Source of the DNA: Anaerolineae bacterium
GTDB taxonomy: Bacteria > Chloroflexota > Anaerolineae > Aggregatilineales > Phototrophicaceae
Length of the DNA stretch: 64,000 bases
Reading direction: 5' to 3'
Assembly (NCBI GenBank): GCA_022822305.1
Contig: JAJEBY010000002.1
Location: forward strand, 334,885 to 398,884
Of this stretch, positions 52,318-60,684 are shown in pieces. The position numbers and the translations under genes were made by a program. Below the pieces are notes generated by a model. It was not told where the DNA came from. It did not search any database and saw only the letters and a list, made by a program, of their open reading frames with translations. The first letter of the stretch is position 1, and each line of letters starts with the position of its first letter.

Positions 52318-52928
52318 TGAGGGCAATGGTAACTGACACGCGGACGCCTGTTGCGTCCCGGGCCGTCCAAGATGAAGGTCATGATTGAGGCTGTGGCCGG
52401 ATAGGGCGTCGGCAGTTGATACTTCATCAAGTCGTCCTTCATCAACGCTTCCGGCACGAAGCCTTTCGCATACAGCCACGGGAACACCAGGATGTCGCCG
52501 TGCGCCACGGCCAATACCGACTCTCCCGCGTGATATTCACAGACGTGATCAAAGAAATCCAGCACACGATCCAGCACATCCATCGGCAACTCAAACGGTG
52601 GCTCGTTGCCGGTGTACAAGTCCCAGCCGCCAATCGCGAGATCTTCCGTAGGGCGTCCCTGATAGGGCGTGTTGACTTCCATCAGTCGCGGCTCAACGCG
52701 TGGCTGCAGCCCGTCCTGATAGCCGGCGACGATGCTTGCCGTCTGCTGGGCGCGCTCCATGGGGCTGGCGTATATTGTGGATATGGATTTGTCAGCCAGC
52801 CAGTTGCCAGCTGAATGCGCTTGCTGTTCGCCCACAGCGCTAAGATAGAATCCGGGCAAGCGTCCGTAAAGAATGCCATCGGGATTATGTACTTCGCCGT
52901 GCCGCATCAGATAGAGTGTAGTCGTCAA
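52314..52928 (-). CDS. Histidine phosphatase superfamily protein
   Basis: Phosphoglycerate-mutase-like phosphatase of 204 residues. The phospho-histidine motif is LYLMRHGEVHNPDG near the N-terminus, the second histidine is in VLAVAHGDILVF, and ASPMERAQQTASI is the usual SxxxR-AxxT segment. The start is TTG 52928, with GGGAG six bases upstream. Substrate unknown. Its end overlaps the enolase-superfamily gene by four bases, tail to tail. Confidence 0.85.
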   Translation of the reverse strand: MTTTLYLMRHGEVHNPDGILYGRLPGFYLSAVGEQQAHSAGNWLADKSISTIYASPMERAQQTASIVAGYQDGLQPRVEPRLMEVNTPYQGRPTEDLAIGGWDLYTGNEPPFELPMDVLDRVLDFFDHVCEYHAGESVLAVAHGDILVFPWLYAKGFVPEALMKDDLMKYQLPTPYPATASIMTFILDGPGRNRRPRVSYHCPH

Positions 52929-53043
52929 AAGAGTCTCCCGTAGAGCGCCATAAGTTCTGCTAGTGAATCTGAGTTTAGCATTGGACGCGCCAGGATGTTA
53001 ACGCCGAATCTGCCCGTAGCTCTCACTAACGCTATTGAAGCTA

Positions 53044-54351
53044 ATGACCTATCATACGCGGATTAGCCCGTCTCCAGCGAACGGAACTGCCCGGGTGACA
53101 GAAGCGAAGCGGCTGCCGATTGATCGCCGCATGATCACTATTCTATTGATCATTTTTGTGCAGATGTCCGGCACGTCAATGGTCCAGCCCATCCTGCCTT
53201 TGTATGCCCAGAGCGAATTCAACATGTCGCCGGAAGTCATTACCTTGTTGATGACGGTGTTCTTTGCGGCGCAGTTCTTGGCGGGTCCTTTCATCGGGCG
53301 CATATCGGATCGCCGCGGACGACTGCCCGTATTGATCATCAGCCAAATTGGCACGGTCATCTCCTTTGTCATGATCGGGCTGGCGCAATCGGTGGCGGTG
53401 CTGTTTTTCGCGCGCGTCTTGGATGGCATCACCGGCGGCAACATTGTGGTCGCGCAAGCATACATCACCGATATTGTCCCGGTTAAGCAACGGACTGTTG
53501 CGCTCGGTTATCTCATGGCGGCGTTTGGACTTGGCTTTGTGGTGGGGCCGGCCGCCGGCGGCATTTTTGCCAGCCTGTTTGGACCGAGTATTCCTTTCCT
53601 GATTGCGGCTGCCGCTGCGGCTGGAACCGTTATCCTGACCCACATCGCGCTGGAAGAATCCTTGAGTGGCGATGATCGCGAACGCAATCGCAAGAGCAAG
53701 GCTGCGCGCATCCGTATTGTTGAACATTTGACCAACGGGTCATTGATCGCCGTCTTAAGCGTGGGATTCGTGGCCAGGTTTGCCTTCGGCATGCTGATCG
53801 GGACCTTCGCGCTCTATGCCGAAAGCATCTTGTTCGCTGGCGCCGACTTCGCCGCCGTTAGCCTGGGCGTCGGATTGATGCTCATGGGCGTCGGCGTCGG
53901 CCAGCTCTTGACTCAGGTGATCTTGCTCCCGGCCGCTCTGAATCGATTCAGTGATTCGACAGTCGTGCTTATGGGATGCAGCGCGCGAGCGTCCTCGTTG
54001 TTCATCTTGGCAGTCGCCGCGGAGCCGCTGCTCGGATCCGTCGGCATCATAATGTTCTCGGTGGGTAGCGGCTTGCTGCTGCCGTCGCTGCAATCGATCA
54101 CGACAAAGACGGTTGCGCAAGAATTGCGTGGCGCTATTCTGGGGCTGTTTCAATCCGTGCAAAACCTGGCTTTGATCATCTCAACCGCGATTGCCGGCGC
54201 GGTTTTCGCCCTCAATCCGACCTTGCCGAACTGGACGGGCGCGTTTCTGTTTTGCGCAGCGATGATACCGGGCTTGTTTCTGTGGAAGAGTATGCGCCAT
54301 GAATCTCTCGTACAAAGTCAACTGCCCCAGGCGCGGGGGCAGCATGTTTAG
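53044..54351 (+). CDS. MFS transporter
   Basis: Protein of about 435 residues and 12 spans. Motif A is [20 protein letters not shown], and the span-5 antiporter-like segment is [20 protein letters not shown]. It is related to the MFS pair at 35-38 kb but distinct. An N-terminal cytoplasmic tail of about 30 residues precedes span 1. Start uncertain (TTG 53035 or ATG 53044; weak ribosome-binding site). Confidence 0.85.
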   Translation: MTYHTRISPSPANGTARVTEAKRLPIDRRMITILLIIFVQMSGTSMVQPILPLYAQSEFNMSPEVITLLMTVFFAAQFLAGPFIGRISDRRGRLPVLIISQIGTVISFVMIGLAQSVAVLFFARVLDGITGGNIVVAQAYITDIVPVKQRTVALGYLMAAFGLGFVVGPAAGGIFASLFGPSIPFLIAAAAAAGTVILTHIALEESLSGDDRERNRKSKAARIRIVEHLTNGSLIAVLSVGFVARFAFGMLIGTFALYAESILFAGADFAAVSLGVGLMLMGVGVGQLLTQVILLPAALNRFSDSTVVLMGCSARASSLFILAVAAEPLLGSVGIIMFSVGSGLLLPSLQSITTKTVAQELRGAILGLFQSVQNLALIISTAIAGAVFALNPTLPNWTGAFLFCAAMIPGLFLWKSMRHESLVQSQLPQARGQHV

Positions 54352-54356
54352 ATCTG

Positions 54357-54430
54357 TCGGGGCGGCGGGATTTGAACCCACGACCTCACCGACCCGAACG
54401 GTGCGCGCTACCGGGCTGCGCCACGCCCCG
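54357..54430 (-). tRNA. tRNA-Pro (CGG)
   Basis: Minus strand CGGGGCG / CGCCCCG acceptor stem, D-arm with GCGCAGCCCGGTAGCGC, anticodon stem CACCG/CGGTG around TTCGGGT (anticodon CGG), T-arm TTCAAATC. Discriminator A. 74 bases, CCA not encoded. Confidence 0.95.
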
Positions 54431-54484
54431 ACAAATTGCGCATCAGTTTAGCGAAATCGTTAGTGGCTGGCAAGGTGAGAATTG

Positions 54485-55117
54485 ATGCGTGACAAACCCG
54501 ATACCTTGACGGACCGCCTGAGAAATCTCATGCGAACGCCACTCGACCGAGCGGGACTTGCCTTGGCGCGGCTGGGTGTGCATCCCGATTGGATCACCGC
54601 ATTTGGCTTGCTCCTGGTCGCGATCGCATCGCTCTTTCTGGCGGCTGGCGAATTCCTCGTCGGCGGAATCGTGCTCGCGGTCAGTTTGCCTCTGGATGCC
54701 TTGGATGGCGCCGTCGCGCGCGCGATCAAACGCACTGGCGCCTTCGGCATGGTGCTCGATTCGACGCTCGATCGCTATGCTGACGGTTTTATTTTCGCCG
54801 CTTTAGGCTATTATTTTGCGGTGCAGGATCGCCCGGATATGCTGGGTCTGGCGCTGCTGGCGCTCGTAGGCAGCTTCCTGGTGAGCTACATTCGCGCCCG
54901 CGCTGACGACAGCAACGTGCGTGTTAGCGTCACCGTGGGACTGTTTACGCGATTGGAGCGCGTGGCAATTTTGCTGCTGATGACGCTGGCGAGCGGCGTC
55001 CTGGAATCGCAGTTGCCCTTGGAGATCGGTCTTTTGATTTTGGCCTTGGGTACGCATCTTACCGCGCTACAGCGATTACATCATGTTTATGCTGCTCTGA
55101 AAGACAGAGGTGAGTGA
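54485..55117 (+). CDS. CDP-alcohol phosphatidyltransferase
   Basis: Membrane enzyme of about 210 residues that makes a phospholipid head group from CDP-diacylglycerol. The signature D-x2-DG-x2-AR-x8-G-x3-D-x3-D is present as LDALDGAVARAIKRTGAFGM then VLDSTLDRYAD. Six or so spans follow. The acceptor (glycerol phosphate, inositol or other) cannot be told. The stop overlaps or abuts the lgt start, so the two lipid genes are coupled. Confidence 0.88.
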   Translation: MRDKPDTLTDRLRNLMRTPLDRAGLALARLGVHPDWITAFGLLLVAIASLFLAAGEFLVGGIVLAVSLPLDALDGAVARAIKRTGAFGMVLDSTLDRYADGFIFAALGYYFAVQDRPDMLGLALLALVGSFLVSYIRARADDSNVRVSVTVGLFTRLERVAILLLMTLASGVLESQLPLEIGLLILALGTHLTALQRLHHVYAALKDRGE

Positions 55118-55119
55118 CA

Positions 55120-56205
55120 ATGGAGTTTGAGCAAACGTATCTGGTTCTGGGCAACCTGCAAATCCGCTACTACGGCATCATCATTGTGCTGGCATTACTT
55201 GTCGGCGCTTATGTTGCCTCGCTCCTCGCGCAGCGCAGCGGCCGCGATCCCGATCATATCTGGGGCGGGCTGACCTGGGCCATAATTCCCGGCATCGTCG
55301 GCGCTCGGCTGTGGTTTGTCTTGTTTCCTCCCGTTTCCATGACCGCAGGCTGCGGCATTGAAGGCGAGATCTGTCGCGATACAGCCTGGCTGCTGCAAAA
55401 CTTCTTCGATACCCAGCAAGGCGCCATCGCCATTTGGAGCGGCGGATTGAGCATCTTCGGCGCCATGATCGGCGGCGCATTCGGCGCCTATCTATACTTG
55501 AGCCGCTGGCACAATCGCATTGTCGGCCTGCTTACGACTATTGTGACACCTGTGCTCTGGCTGTCCCAGCTCTTGAGCTGGACGGCCAACAAGGTGATCG
55601 CCAGCCTCAGCAACAAGGACATCGCGCCCTTTAGCTATCAGCGTCCGCACAGCAGCTTCCCCGACCAAGGCATGCGTTTGACGCCCTGGATGGATATCGC
55701 AGCGGTGTCAATCCCGGTCGCGCAGGCCATCGGTCGCTTCGCCAACTACATCAATCAAGAACTCTATGGCGCGCCGACGACTTTGCCTTGGGGCATCATA
55801 ATACCGCGCGACGCCCGCGTAGCGCCCTTCAAGAGCCTGATCGATTACCCGTCTGATACGCTCTTTCATCCCATCTGGGCTTATGAAGCCGTGTGGAGCC
55901 TGGTCGCCTTCTATGTGCTGTGGCGCATCTACCGTCAATATCGCGATCGCCTGCTATCCGGTGACATATTCTTGCTCTACCTTGTGCAATATGCCTTCGT
56001 GCGCTTCCTGCTGGAATTCCTGCGCGTTGAAGTTGCCGAAATCGGCGCCACCGGCATCAACAGCTCCCAAACCATAACCTTGATCGTGTTTGTCGCCGCG
56101 GCGGGTTTGCTGATCAATCGGCATCGTGGCGGCCGATTCGACGCGGCCAAGCCCGATGATCTGCGTGCTGAGCAAGCGGAAACCGCGCAGGCAGCGCCAT
56201 CGTGA
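55120..56205 (+). CDS. lgt: Prolipoprotein diacylglyceryl transferase
   Basis: Attaches diacylglycerol to the lipobox cysteine of prolipoproteins. Protein of 361 residues with seven spans, longer than the usual 260-300 because of a long loop (about residues 150-185) and a C-terminal tail. The signature GRFANYINQELYGAPTTLPW is intact; the HGG-type motif appears as IWSGGLSIFGAMIGG, with serine in place of histidine. ATG 55120 (GAGG nine bases upstream) or GTG 55114 may be the start. The phosphatidyltransferase upstream supplies phospholipid. Confidence 0.92.
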   Translation: MEFEQTYLVLGNLQIRYYGIIIVLALLVGAYVASLLAQRSGRDPDHIWGGLTWAIIPGIVGARLWFVLFPPVSMTAGCGIEGEICRDTAWLLQNFFDTQQGAIAIWSGGLSIFGAMIGGAFGAYLYLSRWHNRIVGLLTTIVTPVLWLSQLLSWTANKVIASLSNKDIAPFSYQRPHSSFPDQGMRLTPWMDIAAVSIPVAQAIGRFANYINQELYGAPTTLPWGIIIPRDARVAPFKSLIDYPSDTLFHPIWAYEAVWSLVAFYVLWRIYRQYRDRLLSGDIFLLYLVQYAFVRFLLEFLRVEVAEIGATGINSSQTITLIVFVAAAGLLINRHRGGRFDAAKPDDLRAEQAETAQAAPS

Positions 56206-56385
56206 TTCTCCTCGATGCGCGCTAAGCCTCAATTTGTATCAGCCGCGTTAGAAGCGCCACAGCGCGCCCGACTGACAAACGATAACGGTGAACCAGCCTC
56301 TCGCGGATAGTGCAAACGGTCTGTAGGCGTGGTCACGGGTGTGAAAAAGTCTGTGGATGAGCAAACTTCAGACAATATACTTATG

Positions 56386-56418
56386 AATCTCTGTGCCCTC
56401 TGTGGTCTCTTTTTTGAC
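56386..56418 (+). repeat. CTCTGTG repeat, family C, copy 1
   Basis: AATCTCTGTGCCCTCTGTGG followed by TCTCTTTTTT. Two further versions lie at 57601 and 59652. Confidence 0.6.
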
Positions 56419-56476
56419 AAACCTCCTAGCTCATGCAAGGAGCGAGTTTGATATTTTGTGTGAGCGCGGGAGACCT

Positions 56477-56500
56477 TTTCGCTGCCGCCGAGCGGCTGTG
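56477..56500 (+). repeat. Shared 24-base motif, copy 2
   Basis: TTTCGCTGCCGCCGAGCGGC then TGTG, one base different from 48106-48129. Both copies are 130-200 bases before a start codon on the + strand. Confidence 0.6.
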
Positions 56501-56523
56501 GTTAATCCTCCCCGTGGCCACGA

Positions 56524-56552
56524 TTGTGTTTTCGATTTGCACAAACTATGGT
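56524..56552 (+). promoter_or_regulatory. Possible promoter for the MBL-fold gene
   Basis: TTGTGT (56524-56529), a 17-base spacer, TATGGT (56547-56552). About 80 bases before the start codon. Confidence 0.4.
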
Positions 56553-56634
56553 ATCGTCATTATCTGTTAGCAAGACGTTCGCGAACGCCGGCGGCTTTGC
56601 GCTGCGACCGCGGATTTGATCTGGAAGCGAATGT

Positions 56635-57393
56635 ATGGCGCGCGTAATCATTCTGGGTTCGGCCGGTGCGGTCAACAACGCGGAACATGACTATACGCAC
56701 TTCCTGCTCATTGGAGAAGACGATACGCCGATTCTTGTCGATGCCGGTTCCAATCCCCAGGAAAAGATCAAAGACCTGGGCATCGACGATCGCAACTTGC
56801 AGGATATCATTCTGACGCATTTTCACTCCGACCACGTAGCCGGCGTGCCCAACATGCTGATGCACATGTGGCAGATGGGGCGGAAAGAACCGATTCGCTT
56901 CTACGGCATTCCGCATTGCATTAACCGTATCGAAGAAACCATGCAAATGTACGGCTGGGAATACTGGCCGAATTTCTTCCCCGTCTCGTTCACGCGCACA
57001 AGTTTGCACGACAATACGCTGCTGCTGGAAAATAAGGACTTCGCCATCCACTCCTTTCCGGTCGTCCACTTCATCCCTACCATCGGCATGCGCATTACCA
57101 ACAAGCACAATGGCAATGTACTCGCCTACAGTTGTGACACCGAACCTTGCGACAATGCGCTCAAGATTGGCAAAGATGCCGATATCTTCATTCACGAAGC
57201 GGGCGGTCCGCCGCCCGGCCACAGCACCGCGCGTATGGCGGGCGAAGCGGCCACGAAAGCCGGCGCCAAGGAACTGCGCTTGATCCATTACCAGGTCTGG
57301 AATCAAGACCCTGAACCACTGGTAGAAGAGGCCGCCGAGACCTACGATGGGCCGATCCATCTCTGCCGCGACCTGGACGAATTCGAATTCTAG
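56635..57393 (+). CDS. MBL-fold metallo-hydrolase, RNase Z-like
   Basis: Metallo-beta-lactamase-fold enzyme of 252 residues. Motif 2 is ILTHFHSDHVAGVP with the zinc ligands, further ligands being likely in SFPVVHFIPTIGMR, SCDTEPCDNALKIGKD (Asp) and RLIHYQVWNQDPEP (His). The substrate is unknown: RNase Z has a similar core but the exosite is absent. GGAAG precedes the ATG. Confidence 0.85.
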   Translation: MARVIILGSAGAVNNAEHDYTHFLLIGEDDTPILVDAGSNPQEKIKDLGIDDRNLQDIILTHFHSDHVAGVPNMLMHMWQMGRKEPIRFYGIPHCINRIEETMQMYGWEYWPNFFPVSFTRTSLHDNTLLLENKDFAIHSFPVVHFIPTIGMRITNKHNGNVLAYSCDTEPCDNALKIGKDADIFIHEAGGPPPGHSTARMAGEAATKAGAKELRLIHYQVWNQDPEPLVEEAAETYDGPIHLCRDLDEFEF

Positions 57394-57522
57394 CTTCTCT
57401 TCAACTCAAAGACGCCTCTTTCCAATTCATCAAAACTTCGCCATGCGGGGAAACGCCGCTGCGTCCTCTTTGCCCGCTCTCTTATAAACCTGCCAAATGC
57501 CATCTGCAATCTTGTCGAAATC

Positions 57523-57548
57523 TGTAGGGGCGACTTTTCAAGTCGCCC
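57523..57548 (+). repeat. REP-like hairpin element, copy 4
   Basis: TGTAGGGGCGACTTTTCAAG then TCGCCC; stem GGCGACTT/AAGTCGCC, changed on both arms against copy 1. Confidence 0.85.
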
Positions 57549-57564
57549 GCCATCGTACAAAACA

Positions 57565-57590
57565 TGTAGGGGCGCCTCGTTGAGACGCCC
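57565..57590 (+). repeat. REP-like hairpin element, copy 5
   Basis: TGTAGGGGCGCCTCGTTGAG then ACGCCC; one mispair in the stem. Direct tandem with copy 4, 16 bases apart. Confidence 0.8.
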
Positions 57591-57600
57591 GCTTTCTCAG

Positions 57601-57635
57601 CCGCTCTGTGTTCTCTGTGCCCTCGGTGGTTGAGA
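57601..57635 (+). repeat. CTCTGTG repeat, family C, copy 2
   Basis: CCGCTCTGTGTTCTCTGTGC then CCTCGGTGGTTGAG; same layout as at 56386. Confidence 0.6.
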
Positions 57636-57702
57636 ACCCTGTACCGTCCGCGACAACACAGCCCAGTCGTTGAGATTTGCCACGCCCGACAAAATGCCGG
57701 AT

Positions 57703-57730
57703 TGGTCGCGGCGCTCGGATAGTCTACAAT
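57703..57730 (+). promoter_or_regulatory. Promoter for the peptide-binding protein gene
   Basis: TTGGTC (57703-57708), a 16-base spacer, TACAAT (57725-57730). The start codon at 57798 has GGAGGT six bases upstream. Confidence 0.65.
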
Positions 57731-57797
57731 TGGGGAGCTTTCCTTGCCGGAAGGCAGCAATGACTACTTACTTTGTATGCATCATGGAGGTAACTGA

Positions 57798-59459
57798 ATG
57801 AACAAGCTATATGGATTGACTGCGCTCTTGCTGCTCGCGCTGTTGCCCGCATCCGCTCAAGACGAGTTGATGTCCTTTGCCGCGGCCGACTGTGACTACG
57901 GCGGCAACTTGAAGTCAGTTGAGGCGCTGGATTCGCTCACCGTTCGCGTGACCTTGTGCAATCCGGATGCCATCTTCGATCAAGAAATGGCCAGCTTGGG
58001 CCTGTCCATACATCCCGCCGAATATATCAATGCGACCGGCGGCACCGGCGATCTGCTCACAACCGCCATCGGTACCGGTCCCCTGCGTCTGGTCAACTGG
58101 GATCAAGGCAACGAAATGGTCTTCGAACGCTTCGATGACTATTGGGGCGAGCCGTCAATCGAGCAAACCGTGATATTGCGCTGGAATTCGGAAGCGGCGG
58201 CCCGCGCGACCGAGTTGCGCGCTGGCGCCATTGACGGCATGAAGTTCGCCAATCCCGACGACATTCCCGTCTTCCGCGCCGACCCGAACTTCAACCTGAT
58301 TGACATTCCGCCGTTGACCGGCGTCTACGTCGCCATGAGTAATTACTTCGAGCCGCTCAACGATGTGCGCGTGCGCAAAGCCATCGCCATGGGCATTGAC
58401 CGGCAGCGTATTGTCGATAACTTCTTCCCGCCAGGGTCGCCCTTGACGCCAGACTTTGTGCCACCGGCCGTCTTCGGTCATATTGGCGACAGCGGCGTTC
58501 CCGGCTTCGATCAAGCTGCCGCCAAAGCGCTGCTGGAAGAAGCCGCCGCCGATCTGGGCTTTGATCTGCCGCTGGATTCCCTGGTCGATACCCGCACCGG
58601 CGACTCGCGAGCGCTGACCTTGACCTGGCGTGATGTCGTGCGCGCCTACTTGCCCAATCCCGGCATCATCGCCAATGACATCCAGCAGCAGCTGTCGGAA
58701 ATTGGTGTCATCGTCGATGTACAAGTGGTCGAATCCGGCGCCTTCATCGCATCGGCGCTATCCGGCAACGAACCGCTGCATATTCTGGGCTGGCACGCCG
58801 ATTTCCCCGATGCTTCCAACTTCCTGACCTGCTGCCACGGTCCAAACATGCATCAAATGGGCAATCCCTATGCCGAGGTCTATGAACCCCTGATTAACGC
58901 GGGCCAGGTCCTCGACCCCGACCAGCGTATGGCATACTTCCAGCAAGTGGCCGATGGCATGGCGGAAGCGGTGCCATGGGTGCCTTTCGGGCATGCCGGC
59001 GCGGCCGATGTCTGGCAAGCCCGCATTGTCGGCGTCCACCCCGGCGTTCTCGATGGCACTGAAGAATTCTCGCGCCTGGAAGACCCGGAGGATGACAACA
59101 TCATCTACATGCAGAACGCCGAGCCCATCTCCATCTATTGCAACGATACCTGGGACGGCGAGACCTTCCGCGCCTGCCACCAGGTACAAGAATCCTTGCT
59201 CGACTTCGCCAAAGGCGGCGTGGAGGTAATCCCGGGCTTGGCGCATAGTTGGGACGTCTCCGATGACGGCACAGTCTGGACCTTCCATCTGCGCGAAGGC
59301 GTGCTCTTCCACGATGGTTCGACCCTGGATGCCAACGATGTCGTGGTTACCTGGCAGGCGTCGGCCGATTGCGCCAGCCCCAATCACACGGGCCGCGGCG
59401 AAGGCTTCGCCATCTACCGCTCCATCTTCCAGCAGTTCATCAACGCCGATCAGTGCTAG
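57798..59459 (+). CDS. Peptide-type ABC substrate-binding protein (SBP family 5), circularly permuted order
   Basis: Exported solute-binding protein of 553 residues with a signal peptide (residues 1-21, ALLPASAQ). Residues about 22-430 correspond to the part of DppA/OppA-like proteins that follows the N-terminal lobe: LKSVEALDSLTVRVTLCNPD, then GTGPLRLVNWDQGNEMVFER, DVRVRKAIAMGIDRQRIVDN and the C-terminal SGNEPLHILGWHADFPDASN. Residues 442-553 correspond to the normal mature N-terminus: EPISIYCNDTWDGETF, VEVIPGLAHSWDVSDDGTVW and VLFHDGSTLDANDVVVTWQA. The order is therefore swapped, joined by a short linker (PEDDNIIYMQNAEP). Length is close to a full single-copy protein. The two permeases downstream are on the opposite strand. 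Confidence 0.85.
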   Translation: MNKLYGLTALLLLALLPASAQDELMSFAAADCDYGGNLKSVEALDSLTVRVTLCNPDAIFDQEMASLGLSIHPAEYINATGGTGDLLTTAIGTGPLRLVNWDQGNEMVFERFDDYWGEPSIEQTVILRWNSEAAARATELRAGAIDGMKFANPDDIPVFRADPNFNLIDIPPLTGVYVAMSNYFEPLNDVRVRKAIAMGIDRQRIVDNFFPPGSPLTPDFVPPAVFGHIGDSGVPGFDQAAAKALLEEAAADLGFDLPLDSLVDTRTGDSRALTLTWRDVVRAYLPNPGIIANDIQQQLSEIGVIVDVQVVESGAFIASALSGNEPLHILGWHADFPDASNFLTCCHGPNMHQMGNPYAEVYEPLINAGQVLDPDQRMAYFQQVADGMAEAVPWVPFGHAGAADVWQARIVGVHPGVLDGTEEFSRLEDPEDDNIIYMQNAEPISIYCNDTWDGETFRACHQVQESLLDFAKGGVEVIPGLAHSWDVSDDGTVWTFHLREGVLFHDGSTLDANDVVVTWQASADCASPNHTGRGEGFAIYRSIFQQFINADQC

Positions 59460-59477
59460 AGCTGTGTAAGTGACAAA

Positions 59478-59503
59478 CGTAGGGGCGACTTATCAAGTCG
59501 CCC
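59478..59503 (+). repeat. REP-like hairpin element, copy 6
   Basis: CGTAGGGGCGACTTATCAAG then TCGCCC, same stem as copy 4. Confidence 0.8.
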
Positions 59504-59519
59504 GTTCTAGCCCAAGAAA

Positions 59520-59545
59520 TGTAAGGGCGTCTCGCCGAGACGCCC
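59520..59545 (+). repeat. REP-like hairpin element, copy 7
   Basis: TGTAAGGGCGTCTCGCCGAG then ACGCCC. Direct tandem with copy 6, directly after the binding-protein stop. Confidence 0.8.
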
Positions 59546-59651
59546 TTTAACTTTGGCGCACGCTACCTCTGAATGGAGTGGTCAGTTCAAAATCCCGGCG
59601 GGCCCAATACCATAATGCAACACCGGTCTCAAGTGATTCCCCAAGAATTAC

Positions 59652-59690
59652 ACTCGGTGTAATCTCTTTTCCTCGGTGTTCTCGGTGGCA
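59652..59690 (+). repeat. CTCTGTG repeat, family C, copy 3 (diverged)
   Basis: ACTCGGTGTAATCTCTTTTC then CTCGGTGTTCTCGGTGG; the GG-for-TG variant of copies 1 and 2. Confidence 0.45.
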
Positions 59691-59724
59691 TATTGCTACG
59701 CGACATACTTTGAATTACTCCCAG

Positions 59725-60684
59725 CTAACTCCGGTTCAAACGCGGATCCAGCGCATCGCGCATGCCATCGCCCAGCAAATTGAAACCCAGCACCGTAATC
59801 ATGATGGCGATGCCCGGGAAGAACACCAGATGAGGCGACGTGAAGAGATAGTTGCGCGATTCGCTCAATATCTGTCCCCATTCCGGCGTCGGCGGCTGCG
59901 CGCCCAAACCGAGAAACGACAGCGCCGCCGCATCCAGGATGGCCGTGCCGATTCCCAGCGTGCCTTGCACGACGATTGGCGTGATCGAGTTGGGCAAGAT
60001 ATGCGCCAAAACGATGCGAATCGGGCTGGCGCCCAAGGCTCGCTCCGCCACCACGAATTCTTGCTCTTTGATCGATAGTACACTGGCTCGCGACAACCGG
60101 GCGTATTGCGGGATGAAGGTGATGGTGATGCCGAGCAGGGCGTTAGTCAGCCCCGGACCGAGGATGGTGACGATAGATATCGCCAGTAGCAGCGCGGGAA
60201 AAGCCAGCACAACATCCATCAGCCGCATGATCACGTTGTCCACCGTGCCGCCAAAAAAGCCGGCGGTTATGCCAAGCGCGGTGCCGACAATGATCGAGAG
60301 GCTGATGGTGATGACGCCCACCGATAGTGAGGTGCGCGTCCCAAAGATGATGCGGCTGAACAGATCGCGCGCGTTAAGATCGAGGCCGAGGATATGCATA
60401 GGCTCGTCGCAGCCCAGGATGGGAATGCAGGGCGGCTTGCTGGGCAAGCGACCGATTTCGCCCGGCACGCCGATCATCGTCTTGATGGGATCGTGAGTGG
60501 CGATCAGCGGAGCGGCGATGGCCGTCAAGACCAGGGCCCCGATGATGATCAAGCCAAGTACGGCCGAGGGGCTGTGCAGCAAATTGCGCGCCGCCTCGAA
60601 CCATAAATTGGACGAGCGATGACGCTCCGTTACATCCAGCCTTGCGGGTTGACCGCGATCCATGTCCGTCATTGGGTCGACCAT
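59725..60684 (-). CDS. ABC transporter permease, DppC/OppC type
   Basis: Inner-membrane subunit of a peptide or nickel-type importer, 319 residues. An N-terminal tail (about 40 residues) is followed by LIIIGALVLTAIAAPLIATH, then the periplasmic stretch with two cysteines (CIPILGC) and DLNARDLFSRIIFGTRTSLS, the conserved DxxGRD-like region. The coupling motif ERALGASPIRIVLAHILPNS (EAA loop) is present. The start overlaps the DppB stop by one base. The ATPases are not in the window. Confidence 0.92.
   Translation of the reverse strand: MVDPMTDMDRGQPARLDVTERHRSSNLWFEAARNLLHSPSAVLGLIIIGALVLTAIAAPLIATHDPIKTMIGVPGEIGRLPSKPPCIPILGCDEPMHILGLDLNARDLFSRIIFGTRTSLSVGVITISLSIIVGTALGITAGFFGGTVDNVIMRLMDVVLAFPALLLAISIVTILGPGLTNALLGITITFIPQYARLSRASVLSIKEQEFVVAERALGASPIRIVLAHILPNSITPIVVQGTLGIGTAILDAAALSFLGLGAQPPTPEWGQILSESRNYLFTSPHLVFFPGIAIMITVLGFNLLGDGMRDALDPRLNRS

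Larger units (their letters stand above)
56206..56634 (+). other. Spacer of about 430 bases with repeats
   Basis: Between lgt and the MBL gene I see no gene. It contains one copy of the CTCTGTG repeat, the shared 24-base motif and a possible promoter, listed separately. Confidence 0.55.
57394..57797 (+). other. Spacer of about 400 bases with repeats
   Basis: It holds REP-like copies 4 and 5 in direct orientation, family C copy 2 and a promoter for the binding-protein gene. No reading frame is convincing; a 92-codon frame on the minus strand is repeat sequence. Confidence 0.6.

Noticed and set aside
57523..59545. Possible CRISPR array in the repeat-rich spacers
   Set aside because: Repeat copies are palindromic, unevenly spaced, in both orientations, and have no regular spacers or cas genes.
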